A stretch of DNA of 64,000 bases from contig NZ_JQCR01000002.1 in NCBI RefSeq assembly GCF_000757885.1, positions 310,001 to 374,000 of the forward strand. The letters are read 5' to 3'. Below the pieces are notes generated by a model. That model ran no database searches, was not told the origin of the DNA, and saw only the letters and a program-made list of their open reading frames with translations. The position numbers and the translations under genes were made by a program. Origin of the DNA: Paenibacillus wynnii. Its GTDB lineage: Bacteria; Bacillota; Bacilli; Paenibacillales; Paenibacillaceae. The first letter of the stretch is position 1. Each line of letters begins with the position of its first letter. Below, piece after piece: positions 44,061 through 53,325 of the stretch.

Positions 44061-45338
44061 TTGAATAGAAAGGTTTCAAATGTGGATGTGCTCGTTCTGG
44101 GCGGTGGAGCTGCAGGTTTCGCTGCCGCACTTGCCGCCAGACGGAATGGATGTTCGGTTACGCTGATCGAATCACAGAACTGTATTGGTGGTTCAAGGAC
44201 CGCTACCGGTGTGGATACCTTTTACGGTTTTTATACGCCTGGTGACTCACCGCGACGGATTGTCGGAGGTATCCCTTGGGAGGTTGCGAACCGGCTGGTG
44301 GAAGTGAACGGATGCTTCGAACGACCGAACACCTACGGAGCCGGTACCGGCATCACCTATGATGTAGAGAAACTCAAGGTTATTTATGAGTCCATGTTGA
44401 TTGAAGCAGGCGTAACCCTCCTCTATCATACTTATGCCAGTGTAGTGGAGATGGAGGATGGGACGATCAAAGGTGTTGCTATAGCCAATAAAGGCGGACT
44501 CACTACCATTTACGCCAAATATTATATCGACGCCACAGGCGACGGCGATATTGCGGCGCGTGCGGGTGCTCCCTTCGAGCTTGGGAGTCCTGAAGAGCTC
44601 CAATCCTTGACAACCATCTTCTTCATGGCTAATGTCGATGTGGACAAAGCTAAAATGACAAGCCATAAGGCACTTGCAAAGCTTATGAAAGAAGCCAATC
44701 AAAGCGGTCAATACAACCTCCCCCGTGAGGATGGTTCGTGGCATGCGACTCCGAATCCGGGTGTTATTCAAACCAACATGGTTCGTGTGACAGGAGTGGA
44801 TGCTACGGACCCGTTTGCCCTGACTATGGCAGAGATCGAAGGCCGGAAGCAAACCCAGGAATACGTTCGTTTCCTCAATAATTGTGTACCCGGCTACGAG
44901 AATGCATTTCTTGTCTCCACCAGTCAACATATTGGAGTAAGGGAAACACGCCGTATACGTGGTGCATATACCTTAACGGAAGAAGATGTGGTCCAAGGGG
45001 CTAAATTTGACGACGCCATTGCATGCTGCGGTGCTCCTGTTGAGGATCATTATGCAGGTAGCGGTACCCGTTGGGCTTATGTACAAGGTGACGGCGTATA
45101 CCATATCCCTTTCCGCTCCCTGGTCCCTCAGAAAGTAAGCAATCTTCTTGTAGCGGGAAGATGTCTCTCCGCTACGCACGGCGCGCAAGCCTCCGCACGC
45201 AACTCCGCCCAATGTATGGCCATGGGCCAAGCGGTCGGAACTGCTTCAGCGCTTGCCTGCAAAACAAACTCCAATATAAGTGAATTGGACATCTTCCAAT
45301 TGAAAAACTTGCTCCTGGAGCAAGGTGTGATTCTATAA
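44061..45338 (+). CDS. FAD-dependent oxidoreductase (FAD_oxidored type)
   Basis: This 425-residue flavoprotein has the dinucleotide motif VLVLGGGAAGFAAALAAR near the start, IESQNCIGGSRTATG, a second FAD block YYIDATGDGDIAARAG and the end block NLLVAGRCLSATHGAQAS. It belongs to the PF12831 group. It probably oxidises a sugar or sugar acid for this operon. I prefer the TTG at 44061 because AAAAGGAG lies nine bases before it; the ATG at 44052 would touch that site. Last gene of the operon; a hairpin follows. Confidence 0.85.
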   Translation: MNRKVSNVDVLVLGGGAAGFAAALAARRNGCSVTLIESQNCIGGSRTATGVDTFYGFYTPGDSPRRIVGGIPWEVANRLVEVNGCFERPNTYGAGTGITYDVEKLKVIYESMLIEAGVTLLYHTYASVVEMEDGTIKGVAIANKGGLTTIYAKYYIDATGDGDIAARAGAPFELGSPEELQSLTTIFFMANVDVDKAKMTSHKALAKLMKEANQSGQYNLPREDGSWHATPNPGVIQTNMVRVTGVDATDPFALTMAEIEGRKQTQEYVRFLNNCVPGYENAFLVSTSQHIGVRETRRIRGAYTLTEEDVVQGAKFDDAIACCGAPVEDHYAGSGTRWAYVQGDGVYHIPFRSLVPQKVSNLLVAGRCLSATHGAQASARNSAQCMAMGQAVGTASALACKTNSNISELDIFQLKNLLLEQGVIL

Positions 45339-45346
45339 AAAGCAAT

Positions 45347-45459
45347 GGGGATGTCCCAAAAATGGATTTCCCATGAATGAGATAGTCCTGCTTTTCGGAA
45401 AAACCTAAAAAAGACAGCAGAGCAGCGATTCTCCCATTACTGGAGAATCGCTGCTCTGC
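45347..45459 (+). repeat. 113-base repeat element, copy A (hairpin-ended)
   Basis: The element begins GGGGATGTCCCAAAA, has GAATGAGATAG in the middle and ends in an 18-base perfect stem, 45417-45434 with 45442-45459. A 112-base copy in the opposite orientation is at 52307-52418. The start resembles insertion-sequence ends. The hairpin is also the shared terminator of the convergent FAD oxidoreductase and glycosidase genes (TTTT follows at 45461). Confidence 0.6.
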
Positions 45460-45496
45460 ATTTTCGGTCATTGGTGACTTGCTTCTAAATCTTACC

Positions 45497-47437
45497 TTAA
45501 CTCATTTGTAATTTTATAATAGTTGCATCATTAGGAAGCAAAGTGCCTGTATAAGCGCCCTGTTCTTTTTTAAGAATCCCACCGTATAACGTCTCAATTA
45601 TGGTCCATCCTTCATTAACCTTTAAGCTTAATCCCTTAGGTTCCGGTGTATAGTTAATCAGCACGACAATTGCTGAATGCTCGTCCTGTAAATGCTCCGT
45701 AATGCCCACATTAGGTTCATCTACTGAGATGATCCGGCGGCTTCTAAGCTCACCCGAGATGGCTTCATATACTTTCCAGTAAGGATGCTCCTCAGGTTTA
45801 TAGCTTGTTCCGGGTTGTTGTGTCATCGACATTTCAACAGGGAGGGCACAGAAATAGACCGTACCTTGTCCGTAAGATGCTTTGGTTAACACTGGATTTC
45901 CATCTGGCTCTGCGGCCAGTACCTCTGCGCGGTCATTACGGAACTCTAGCTTAAATGTACCGGGTAGCTTTAATTCGGTAGCACCGTCAACGCCACCAAG
46001 AATGGCAACTGCCCCGCTCTCTCTGCGACTGCGATTCTGGACCGTAAGTCCGGTAACCTCTGCGAAATTGAGCATGTACCCGTCATTTGAAGAGAGATAC
46101 AGTGTTGCACCCTCGTAAACCTTGCGGAGCAACTGCTCCCAACGCTGCTTACCAACCCCAAGAACCCCCGTTACACATGGTAACATATAGAAGCTCGCAT
46201 CCGGTAAAGTTTGCTCCTCATAGCGGAATTCAATATCAAAGCCGGCTTGCTTCGACAGCATAAAAGCACCAAGAGCAGTAGCCCAGTGATCCTGCTGGCT
46301 GTTAAGAATACACACACCTTCAACAGATCTTGCCGGCAGCTTGTCGAAAGGGAGCTCTTGAATAATGTTCTTTATTCTTCCCAGCTCGCGAAGCACCGGT
46401 TTGACTCGGCCTTCTTCGGTCATAAGCCCCAACTCGCCTTCACAGGCTACCCAGTCATAGGGTGCATGATTCAGCTTGGTTTGATCATTTGCACACCACC
46501 AAAGTAAGCCATCAAGTCCATGTGCCCACTGAGATAACATGCTTGTCCTTGCAAATGCTGCGCCTACCTCTTCACTGCAAACCATCGGTCCCATCGTGCC
46601 CATTTCCTCTGCAAAACACGGCTTTTCACCAATCTGTCCATAAAAAAGACTTTCAACGGTAGCATGAATGGTGGGACGAATCGTCGTCAGCGGATCAAAA
46701 TCCATATATTCTGTCCAGAATGGATAGGGATGTGTGGTCAAAATGTCTGTAAGTTCACCTTGATCCTGCATCGTCCAAATCCCTGTTGGAGACAGACTAT
46801 GCATGCCTGAGATTATCGGTCTGCTGGCATCACTGGCTTTAATTGCATCCCCTATTGCTGCTGTCCACACAAATGCATCTTCTCTGCTATTCACTTCCCC
46901 CATTACATTGCATTCATTTCCTAAATCCCAGGCAATAATAGCTTCAGAGGACTTCATTTCCTTAATGAAGTACTTAACAAACCTAATTTGCCAACGGATG
47001 GAATCATGATCGGTGAGGATGGGTTTGCCGCGCAGCGCAGGAGGCACGAAAAGGCGCCCGCTCATCCATCCGGTAATTAACCCTACAATAATCTTCAAGC
47101 CGTACTTATCGGCAATTTCTGTAAACTCCTGAAATCGGGCCATCATCAGTTTGGACATACCGGCACGGCCTGCCTCATCAGCAGGAAGTCTCTCTTCCCC
47201 AAACCGATAGCCGAACTGTTGGCCCATCCCTGTATACATATTTTCAATCGGCTGAAAATCCGGCCATAGCGGAAAAGCACGAATGACCTCAATTCCCGCC
47301 TCAGACAGTCTTTTCAAATCCAGATCAACCTGCTCCGGCCGCCAATCCGACCACATCGCCGTACCCGCATGCGAAGCCCAGTAGTTGCAGCCTACGAAAA
47401 ACTTGCTCGAAAGTTGTAATAATTCATTCTGCCCCAT
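45497..47437 (-). CDS. Clan GH-A glycoside hydrolase (GH5/GH42-like)
   Basis: This 646-residue cytosolic enzyme has a TIM barrel in the first 370 residues with the acid/base Glu in AWDLGNECNVMG (about residue 178) and a nucleophile candidate in CFAEEMGTMG (about 285). The latter half has a Rossmann-like domain (LSKQAGFDIEFRYEEQ…) as in GH42 trimer domains and a small beta domain. It may be a beta-mannosidase, beta-galactosidase or related exo-enzyme. It is divergent from an AraC gene at 47576, its likely activator. No signal peptide. Confidence 0.8.
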   Translation of the reverse strand: MGQNELLQLSSKFFVGCNYWASHAGTAMWSDWRPEQVDLDLKRLSEAGIEVIRAFPLWPDFQPIENMYTGMGQQFGYRFGEERLPADEAGRAGMSKLMMARFQEFTEIADKYGLKIIVGLITGWMSGRLFVPPALRGKPILTDHDSIRWQIRFVKYFIKEMKSSEAIIAWDLGNECNVMGEVNSREDAFVWTAAIGDAIKASDASRPIISGMHSLSPTGIWTMQDQGELTDILTTHPYPFWTEYMDFDPLTTIRPTIHATVESLFYGQIGEKPCFAEEMGTMGPMVCSEEVGAAFARTSMLSQWAHGLDGLLWWCANDQTKLNHAPYDWVACEGELGLMTEEGRVKPVLRELGRIKNIIQELPFDKLPARSVEGVCILNSQQDHWATALGAFMLSKQAGFDIEFRYEEQTLPDASFYMLPCVTGVLGVGKQRWEQLLRKVYEGATLYLSSNDGYMLNFAEVTGLTVQNRSRRESGAVAILGGVDGATELKLPGTFKLEFRNDRAEVLAAEPDGNPVLTKASYGQGTVYFCALPVEMSMTQQPGTSYKPEEHPYWKVYEAISGELRSRRIISVDEPNVGITEHLQDEHSAIVVLINYTPEPKGLSLKVNEGWTIIETLYGGILKKEQGAYTGTLLPNDATIIKLQMS

Positions 47438-47575
47438 TTATATATCGCCACCTATTTCCGTATTTGAGATGATAAAAGTACACTCTCAGCTTACAAAAGA
47501 TAGGGTTTCTGTTCTATAATGATGTTATTAAATAATATAACGATTCTACTTTTTTATATAAAAGGAGATCCACTT

Positions 47576-48475
47576 ATGAAGCCCTATTTTGAACAAAATA
47601 AGAATCAAAGCGGCAGTCAGGATATTGACCGACCTTACTATGTAGGACTTCAAGCTACGGATCAAGAAGGGTACCATATTCCTCCCCACTGGCATTATCA
47701 TATGGAGATTATACATATGGCTTATGGCAGCGCAGAGGTGAGAATAGGAAGCAATGCCTATGAAGCTAAGCAGGGAGATTTGATCCTAATTCAACCGTGT
47801 GAGGTTCATACCGTTACTATCCCGACCCATACCCCTTCACTTCATTACGTGATTGGCTTTAACCCTGAACTGCTGCGCCCCATGCCGCAGTTGGCATTCA
47901 ATATTGGGTATATGCTTCCATACGCAGCATCCTTTACAGCTGGGCAGAAGTTAATCTCATCCGAATTAAAAGTTACAGAAATGCTTCATTCCCTTATTGA
48001 AGAAATGTATACCGAATATCAGACTAAGGCTCCCGGGTTCGAGTTGGCTGTCACTGCAAATATTTATAGGCTGATCGTATGGCTTCTACGTCAACAGCAG
48101 AATACACTAGAGGCTGAAACACTTTCAGTGGAAGATTCCGGGATCCTTGAGAAGTTCCATAAAACATTGATTTATCTAAATGAAAACTGTCATGAAGAGA
48201 TTTCTGCAGCAGAGGTCGCCAAACTCAGTATGATGAGCTACAGCAGATTTGCAAGCCTATTCAAACGTTTGATGAATACTTCATTAACTCCATATGTAAT
48301 GTTTCTCCGCATAAGAAAAGCCGAGCAACTGCTGCTCGACTCTTCAAAAAGTATAACCGAAATTGCAATAGAGACAGGTTTTAACTCCTCAAGCTACTTT
48401 ATAAAGCATTTTAAACGCGCCAAAGGCATCTCACCAAGACAATATCGTAAAAACTTACTTCTTCCACCATCCTAA
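47576..48475 (+). CDS. AraC-family regulator
   Basis: This 299-residue protein has a cupin sensor (HIPPHWHYHMEIIHMAYGSA, residues 35-55) and two C-terminal helix-turn-helix motifs (VAKLSMMSYSRFASLFKRL, and IAIETGFNSSSYFIKHFKR). The ATG at 47576 has AAAGGAGATCC before it. It is divergent from the clan GH-A gene, with 138 bases between starts, and probably controls it. Confidence 0.88.
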   Translation: MKPYFEQNKNQSGSQDIDRPYYVGLQATDQEGYHIPPHWHYHMEIIHMAYGSAEVRIGSNAYEAKQGDLILIQPCEVHTVTIPTHTPSLHYVIGFNPELLRPMPQLAFNIGYMLPYAASFTAGQKLISSELKVTEMLHSLIEEMYTEYQTKAPGFELAVTANIYRLIVWLLRQQQNTLEAETLSVEDSGILEKFHKTLIYLNENCHEEISAAEVAKLSMMSYSRFASLFKRLMNTSLTPYVMFLRIRKAEQLLLDSSKSITEIAIETGFNSSSYFIKHFKRAKGISPRQYRKNLLLPPS

Positions 48476-48480
48476 TGAAC

Positions 48481-49326
48481 TTACATGGAGCTATATTTTT
48501 TTAAAGCTTTGTAATAATTCGACAGGTTATTGAATCCACTTTCCAAAGCAATCTCAGTGATCGGCTTATTCGTTGTGTTCAGCATTTCCATAGCATGGTT
48601 TACTCTCAGACGAATCAGGTATTCTTTAAAAGAAAGCCCTAACGTTTTACTGAAGAAGGTGGAGAAGTAACTAATGCTCATGCATGCTTTGGAGGCAGCT
48701 TCCGCCAGGCGAAGGTCGCGGATATAGTTAGCGTTTATAAATTCAATCGTTGAGTTTAACCTCTCTAATTGACCTTGCTTAATGTGCAGATCTTCAATAG
48801 CCTTGCTCTCATCCTGAAAGGATCTGACCAGAATACTAATTAATTGAAGCAGCTTGGCCTTAAGCATCAGACGGTAACCGCTCTGTTTGTTCTCATACTC
48901 CTCCGTTATTTCCAGCAATAAATTAAAAATTGCAATTGTACCAGAATGACCACGAGGGAGTTTATTGCTGAAATTAGTGCTATTCTCTGAGAATATGGAT
49001 AGATACTGATAATCAAACATATTATTTTCTCCAGACCAAATCAGCGAGGGAGAAAAAACAATAACAGGCTGGATCATATTTTCAGGGGGAAACACTTCCC
49101 AATAGTGAGGCTCCATGGAGTTGAACAGAATGACGTCCCCAGATTCCATCATATGTTTCTTACCATTTACTACATAACAACCCCGGCCTTGTTTTACATA
49201 CGAAATTTCGATGCATTCATGATAATGGTATGTTGGCGTTTCAGACTGAAACGGCTCTATGACAGAATGTTCAATTTTAAAAGGGAATGTTGCATCCAAT
49301 TTGATATGTTCCTTAATGATCCGCAT
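48481..49326 (-). CDS. AraC-family regulator
   Basis: This 281-residue protein has the sensor block TYHYHECIEISYVKQGRGCY and C-terminal helix-turn-helix motifs (AASKACMSISYFSTFFSKT, and IALESGFNNLSNYYKALKK). It is divergent from the GH36 gene at 49493, so it probably regulates it, and convergent with the other AraC gene, five bases apart. Confidence 0.88.
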   Translation of the reverse strand: MRIIKEHIKLDATFPFKIEHSVIEPFQSETPTYHYHECIEISYVKQGRGCYVVNGKKHMMESGDVILFNSMEPHYWEVFPPENMIQPVIVFSPSLIWSGENNMFDYQYLSIFSENSTNFSNKLPRGHSGTIAIFNLLLEITEEYENKQSGYRLMLKAKLLQLISILVRSFQDESKAIEDLHIKQGQLERLNSTIEFINANYIRDLRLAEAASKACMSISYFSTFFSKTLGLSFKEYLIRLRVNHAMEMLNTTNKPITEIALESGFNNLSNYYKALKKYSSM

Positions 49327-49492
49327 AATTCACCCTGCTTATAAGTCATTTAACTAAAGATAAACAAATGATAGCATACATCAAATAATTTGACATGAAT
49401 ATCAAAGAAAAGTTGAAGCTTGAACCCATACTGCTTGGTATATTGGGTCTATTAGCAACCCGTTTACACGGGTACCAAGAGGAGAATGATGG

Positions 49493-51583
49493 ATGCGTTG
49501 TAAATCAGATATGGAGTTTTCTAATTATGCTTCTTGGAGTAACGACAAATTGATCCTAGACAATGGGATCGTGAGACGGGTTATCAGCCTTCCTTCTCCG
49601 CAAGGGAAGTTTGTAACGACTTCTTACCAGCCAGTAAAAGGAGAGTTTCAGTTTTTTCTTGGCTCCAATACGGATTTCCAGTTTGAAGTGAGTGGCGTAG
49701 TCTATTCAGGAGATAATGATTGGACTTTTCTTGAGATTACTTCTATTCAGGATGATTTCGAGGGAGATGGTGCGGCAGTTAGTTTGATAAGCTCCGATCA
49801 AAAGCTTCAAATTACTTTAAAATTCCTAATGTATCCCCATTTGCCGGTTATTCGTAAAAGTCTTGTGGTAAAAAACCGATCTAATGATGATATAACGCTG
49901 GAATCAGTGGATGTTGAAAAATTCAACACTATTGACTATTTCCCTTCTACGTTCAGCTGGATTTACAGTGATTACGGGCGTCGAAAATGTATTGGACCCT
50001 ATGAAGGCAACAGGCAAGACAGCCTAATTGTGGTTCACAATCCAGACTGGGAATCAGGTATCGTTCTCGGTAATGAAGCATCGGGCGTCATGAAACGAAG
50101 CTCGGTATTTTGGCAGGCCCCTGAAATAACCTGTGGATTGACCCATAAGAATGCAGAGTTCCCTTTTAGAATGTGGATTCAACCGGATGAGCATTTTGAA
50201 ACACCACAGGTTTTTACCATGGTGTACAACAACGAAAAGTCCCCAGATACCATTCTGAACACGGCAGTTCCAGATTTTGTTCGGAAACATATGGGGATAC
50301 GCTTGTCAGAGATGGATTATAAACCGACATTTGTCTACAACACTTGGAATCCATTCTTGGACGATATTAATGAGCAACTTATTCTAGAGCTCGCTGATGC
50401 CGCCGCTGCCGCCGGGATCAAAGAGTTTATCATTGATGATGGGTGGCAGGATGTTTGGGGGGACTGGAAAATCAATACCACTAAATTCCCGAGAGGATTG
50501 AAGCCTGTCTTTGATTATATCAAATCCTTAGGCATGATCCCCGGTTTGTGGGTAAGCGTAGGCAGCGCCTCATCAAAAAGCAAAGTGTTTCAAGAACATC
50601 CTGATTGGTTTGTAAAGGACAAGCATGGCGATTATGCAAACCTTCATATTGATGATGATGTTATGGATATACGTTCTGCCTGTTTCTCTACAGAGTGGAA
50701 AAACCATATTAAAGCTATTTTGCTTGACCTAGTCCTAGAACACGGATTGGAATATTTGAAGCTTGATTTCGCCGTGGTTACCAGCCCCTATCGATTCAAT
50801 TCGGAAGACGCCGGCTGCTACGCTGCCAACCACACCGGGCATCGGGATCGACTGGAATCGTTGTATGTAAATTACGAACATATGTGGGAGCTCTTTGACG
50901 ACCTTCATAAGGCCAAACCTAATTTGTTCATCGACTGTACATTCGAGACAATGGGCGGATTGCAGCTTATTGACTACGCGATGTTGAAACATGCAGAGGG
51001 TAGCTGGCTATCCAATTTTGAGGGCAATCTCGGTGAGAAAACAGACCTGCGAATTCGGAATATGGCATGGTGGCGATCTCCGGCTATGCCCGCAACTGCT
51101 TTGGTGATTGGAAATCCAGAGATGCAGGATGAAGGCTGGGAAATGCACATTAAATCCATTGCCGGAGCTTTACCTATCATGCTGGGCGACCCAAGAAAAT
51201 TGTCTGATACGGATCTGAAAACATATCGGTTTTATTCGGATTGGCTCCAATCCATGGAAAACCAGTACGGTGTGATGAATTACAGACAGGATTTGCCCGG
51301 GTTTGGGGAGCCGATGGAAGGTAGCTGGGATGGTTTTCAACGAATAAATACGGAGACACAAAGCGGCGGCATCATTGGAGTATTTCGACATGGAGCAATC
51401 GAAACCACTAGAACCATTACAGTTCACTATCTACAACCGCTCAAAACCTATGCGGTTAAATCTATGCACAATCAGATTATCGTTACTCTAACAGGTGATG
51501 AATTACGAACCAAAGGATTTGAACTGGCTCTGAATGAGGCTTATTCAGGAGAACTCTTTGAAATCGCTGAAATAAAGGGATGA
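49493..51583 (+). CDS. GH36-like alpha-galactosidase-type hydrolase
   Basis: This 696-residue cytosolic protein has a beta-sandwich start and a TIM barrel with the clan GH-D signatures EFIIDDGWQ at about 311-319 and YLKLDFAV, whose Asp425 is the expected nucleophile. The acid/base of GH36 normally lies in a W-x-S-D motif; here the matching stretch reads SWLSNFEG, so that Asp is Asn. It may act on an alpha-galactoside or another alpha-linked sugar. It starts after GGAG and is followed at nine bases by a SemiSWEET gene. Confidence 0.82.
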   Translation: MRCKSDMEFSNYASWSNDKLILDNGIVRRVISLPSPQGKFVTTSYQPVKGEFQFFLGSNTDFQFEVSGVVYSGDNDWTFLEITSIQDDFEGDGAAVSLISSDQKLQITLKFLMYPHLPVIRKSLVVKNRSNDDITLESVDVEKFNTIDYFPSTFSWIYSDYGRRKCIGPYEGNRQDSLIVVHNPDWESGIVLGNEASGVMKRSSVFWQAPEITCGLTHKNAEFPFRMWIQPDEHFETPQVFTMVYNNEKSPDTILNTAVPDFVRKHMGIRLSEMDYKPTFVYNTWNPFLDDINEQLILELADAAAAAGIKEFIIDDGWQDVWGDWKINTTKFPRGLKPVFDYIKSLGMIPGLWVSVGSASSKSKVFQEHPDWFVKDKHGDYANLHIDDDVMDIRSACFSTEWKNHIKAILLDLVLEHGLEYLKLDFAVVTSPYRFNSEDAGCYAANHTGHRDRLESLYVNYEHMWELFDDLHKAKPNLFIDCTFETMGGLQLIDYAMLKHAEGSWLSNFEGNLGEKTDLRIRNMAWWRSPAMPATALVIGNPEMQDEGWEMHIKSIAGALPIMLGDPRKLSDTDLKTYRFYSDWLQSMENQYGVMNYRQDLPGFGEPMEGSWDGFQRINTETQSGGIIGVFRHGAIETTRTITVHYLQPLKTYAVKSMHNQIIVTLTGDELRTKGFELALNEAYSGELFEIAEIKG

Positions 51584-51593
51584 GGTGAATGAA

Positions 51594-51857
51594 ATGGAAA
51601 CTTTACTAAGCTTCATAGCCGCTACCCTAACAACCGTTTCGTTCATTCCTCAAGCGATCAAGGTCATACGAACCCGTAATACAAAGGGTATTTCTTTCGG
51701 CATGTATCTAATATTAACCGCAGGGCAGCTTTTGTGGAGTGTCTATGGAATTATCACTAATCAAATGGCTATTGTAATTGCCAATCTGATTACATTTGCC
51801 TTAGCCATTATTATTTTGATATATACGTATAATGATCTTAAACAAAACAGAACTTAA
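51594..51857 (+). CDS. SemiSWEET sugar transporter
   Basis: This 87-residue protein has three hydrophobic helices and the PQ-loop motif (VSFIPQAIKVIRTRNTKG), the hallmark of bacterial SemiSWEETs, which dimerise into a small sugar channel. GAGGTG precedes the ATG. It follows the GH36 gene directly, so it may carry the glycoside or the product sugar. It is the only likely sugar transporter that is intact in the window. Confidence 0.88.
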   Translation: METLLSFIAATLTTVSFIPQAIKVIRTRNTKGISFGMYLILTAGQLLWSVYGIITNQMAIVIANLITFALAIIILIYTYNDLKQNRT

Positions 51858-51902
51858 GAAGTTACTGTTCCAGTGGGACGGCCCCACTGTATTTGAGTCG
51901 GA

Positions 51903-52060
51903 TTGACTTGTGCACTTGGTGTGGACGCTCCGCGAACGGACCGTTGCTCCAATCGCTGTGCTCTCCAGATTTTATTTATTTCCCTAAGCGGTAAAAATTC
52001 GGAGAGCAAGGCGACCGCTACCGCTTTTCCGCAATCAGTCCGTCCTCTCCGCTGTTTATG
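51903..52060. repeat. Structured intergenic repeat candidate
   Basis: No gene fits 51858-52306. TGCTCTCC-AGA-TTTT at 51959-51973 pairs with AAAATTCGGAGAGCA at 51994-52008, and GCGGTA/TACCGC (51988/52019) overlap it. The sequence style (clustered CGGACCG, GCTCTCC, GCGACCGC) resembles dispersed repeats I associate with Paenibacillus intergenic DNA; that is from memory only. Confidence 0.35.
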
Positions 52061-52306
52061 CGAAAAAAGTTTCTCTAATTCTTCTAAAATCAAAAATGGA
52101 TCCGGAAGAAGACATTCCAAATCGCCAAAACGCTACTTGAGAATATTCCCTTCATATGGCTAGCCGGTAGACAACGTCCAGATTTCCGCACTCTTAATCG
52201 ATTCCGTTTTCCTGCTTCGAGGTTGTTAAAAAGTGATTCTCGAAGTCGGGGGGCTTTCGCTTGCTCATAATCTGCTGAAGCAAGCAACCACGGATCAAAA
52301 ACAAAA

Positions 52307-52418
52307 CGAGCCAGTCTCCAATAACTCGGAGACTGGCTCGTTTTTTAGCTTTTAAGGCTTTGAAGAGCAAAAGGTGGCTATCTCATTCGTAAAATATAGC
52401 TACTTTTGAGACAGCCCC
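52307..52418 (-). repeat. 112-base repeat element, copy B (hairpin-ended)
   Basis: Read on the minus strand it begins GGGGCTGTCTCAAAA, contains GAATGAGATAG, then CTAAAAAA and a 13-base perfect stem (52307-52319 with 52328-52340). Order and length match copy A at 45347-45459. On the plus strand the hairpin is followed by six T, so it can also act as a terminator. Confidence 0.6.
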
Positions 52419-52448
52419 TGCCGTTTTATATATCATTTGCGGCGGTGC

Positions 52449-53225
52449 CTATTGTTGTACCAAATGAACCTCGACTCCGGCATCATGCAGCGGTTTAAGG
52501 GATTCTTCAGTAGCTTCAGAATCTGTGATCAGGATATCAATTTCATTGATTGCAAATGTCGTTAGTAATGAAATATGACCAAATTTGGCAGAGTCAAGCA
52601 GCATCACTTTACGCTGAGCGGATTTTGCCATAGAGAGCTTCACTTGTCGTTCCAGGGGATTGGGGTCCGTGAAGCCTTGTAACGGTGTGAATCCACTGGC
52701 AGAGAAAAAAGCATATTGCGCATGAATTTGGGAAAAGAACCGTTCCGCAACTTCTCCTACGAACGTATTCGACATTTCTCTCAGGATACCACCACAGCCC
52801 AAAACAGTGCTGGTAGAAACAATGCTTTTAAGAGACGCTAGTGTATTCAATCCATTCGTAGCAACGGTTAAATTATATAAATGGGGAAGGTAATCCGCCA
52901 TGGCGGTTACCGTTGTCCCTCCTTCCATAATGATTACTCCGTTGTCTTTTACAAAATGCGAAACGGCATAACCGGCCAGTAATTCCTTGATCGCCTGCCG
53001 TGAAGTTTTTTTCTCTTCAAAGGCTGGTTCATTCTGTCTGGATGAAGCAACTGAAACCGCTCCCCCATGCGTTCGCTGAAGATATCCTTCTTCCTCCAGC
53101 TGCTTTAAGTCTCGACGCACAGTCATTTCAGAAACGTTCAATATCTCGCTGAGCACCGGTATGGAACAGCTGCCTTTTTTTGATATATAATTTATCAACG
53201 CATGCCTTCGTTCCAACGGTAACAT
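52449..53225 (-). CDS. DeoR-family regulator
   Basis: This 258-residue repressor has the DeoR helix-turn-helix (IPVLSEILNVSEMTVRRDLKQLE) and a sugar-phosphate sensor domain (GGTTVTAMADYL, LLDSAKFG). It lies downstream of the isomerase-kinase operon on the same strand. Upstream of it, ATATAACATAAG at 53263-53274 also occurs in the operon's promoter at 58561-58572, so it probably controls both. ATG at 53225 chosen from GGAGTGTTAATC. Confidence 0.9.
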   Translation of the reverse strand: MLPLERRHALINYISKKGSCSIPVLSEILNVSEMTVRRDLKQLEEEGYLQRTHGGAVSVASSRQNEPAFEEKKTSRQAIKELLAGYAVSHFVKDNGVIIMEGGTTVTAMADYLPHLYNLTVATNGLNTLASLKSIVSTSTVLGCGGILREMSNTFVGEVAERFFSQIHAQYAFFSASGFTPLQGFTDPNPLERQVKLSMAKSAQRKVMLLDSAKFGHISLLTTFAINEIDILITDSEATEESLKPLHDAGVEVHLVQQ

Positions 53226-53262
53226 GATTAACACTCCATTCTCAGGTAAGGCTCATACAAAA

Positions 53263-53274
53263 ATATAACATAAG
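53263..53274. promoter_or_regulatory. DeoR operator candidate, own promoter
   Basis: ATATAACATAAG is identical to 58561-58572 before the GH5-like gene. It contains the TAACA half-site seen five times there. Confidence 0.5.
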
Positions 53275-53325
53275 GTGGCTGAAAGCGGCAATTCATTCAA
53301 AACTCTAATAGAACAAGCTAGCCAC

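Noticed and set aside
51903..52163. 86-codon frame after SemiSWEET
   Set aside because: It overlaps an inverted-repeat structure, has no ribosome site, and the protein looks random.
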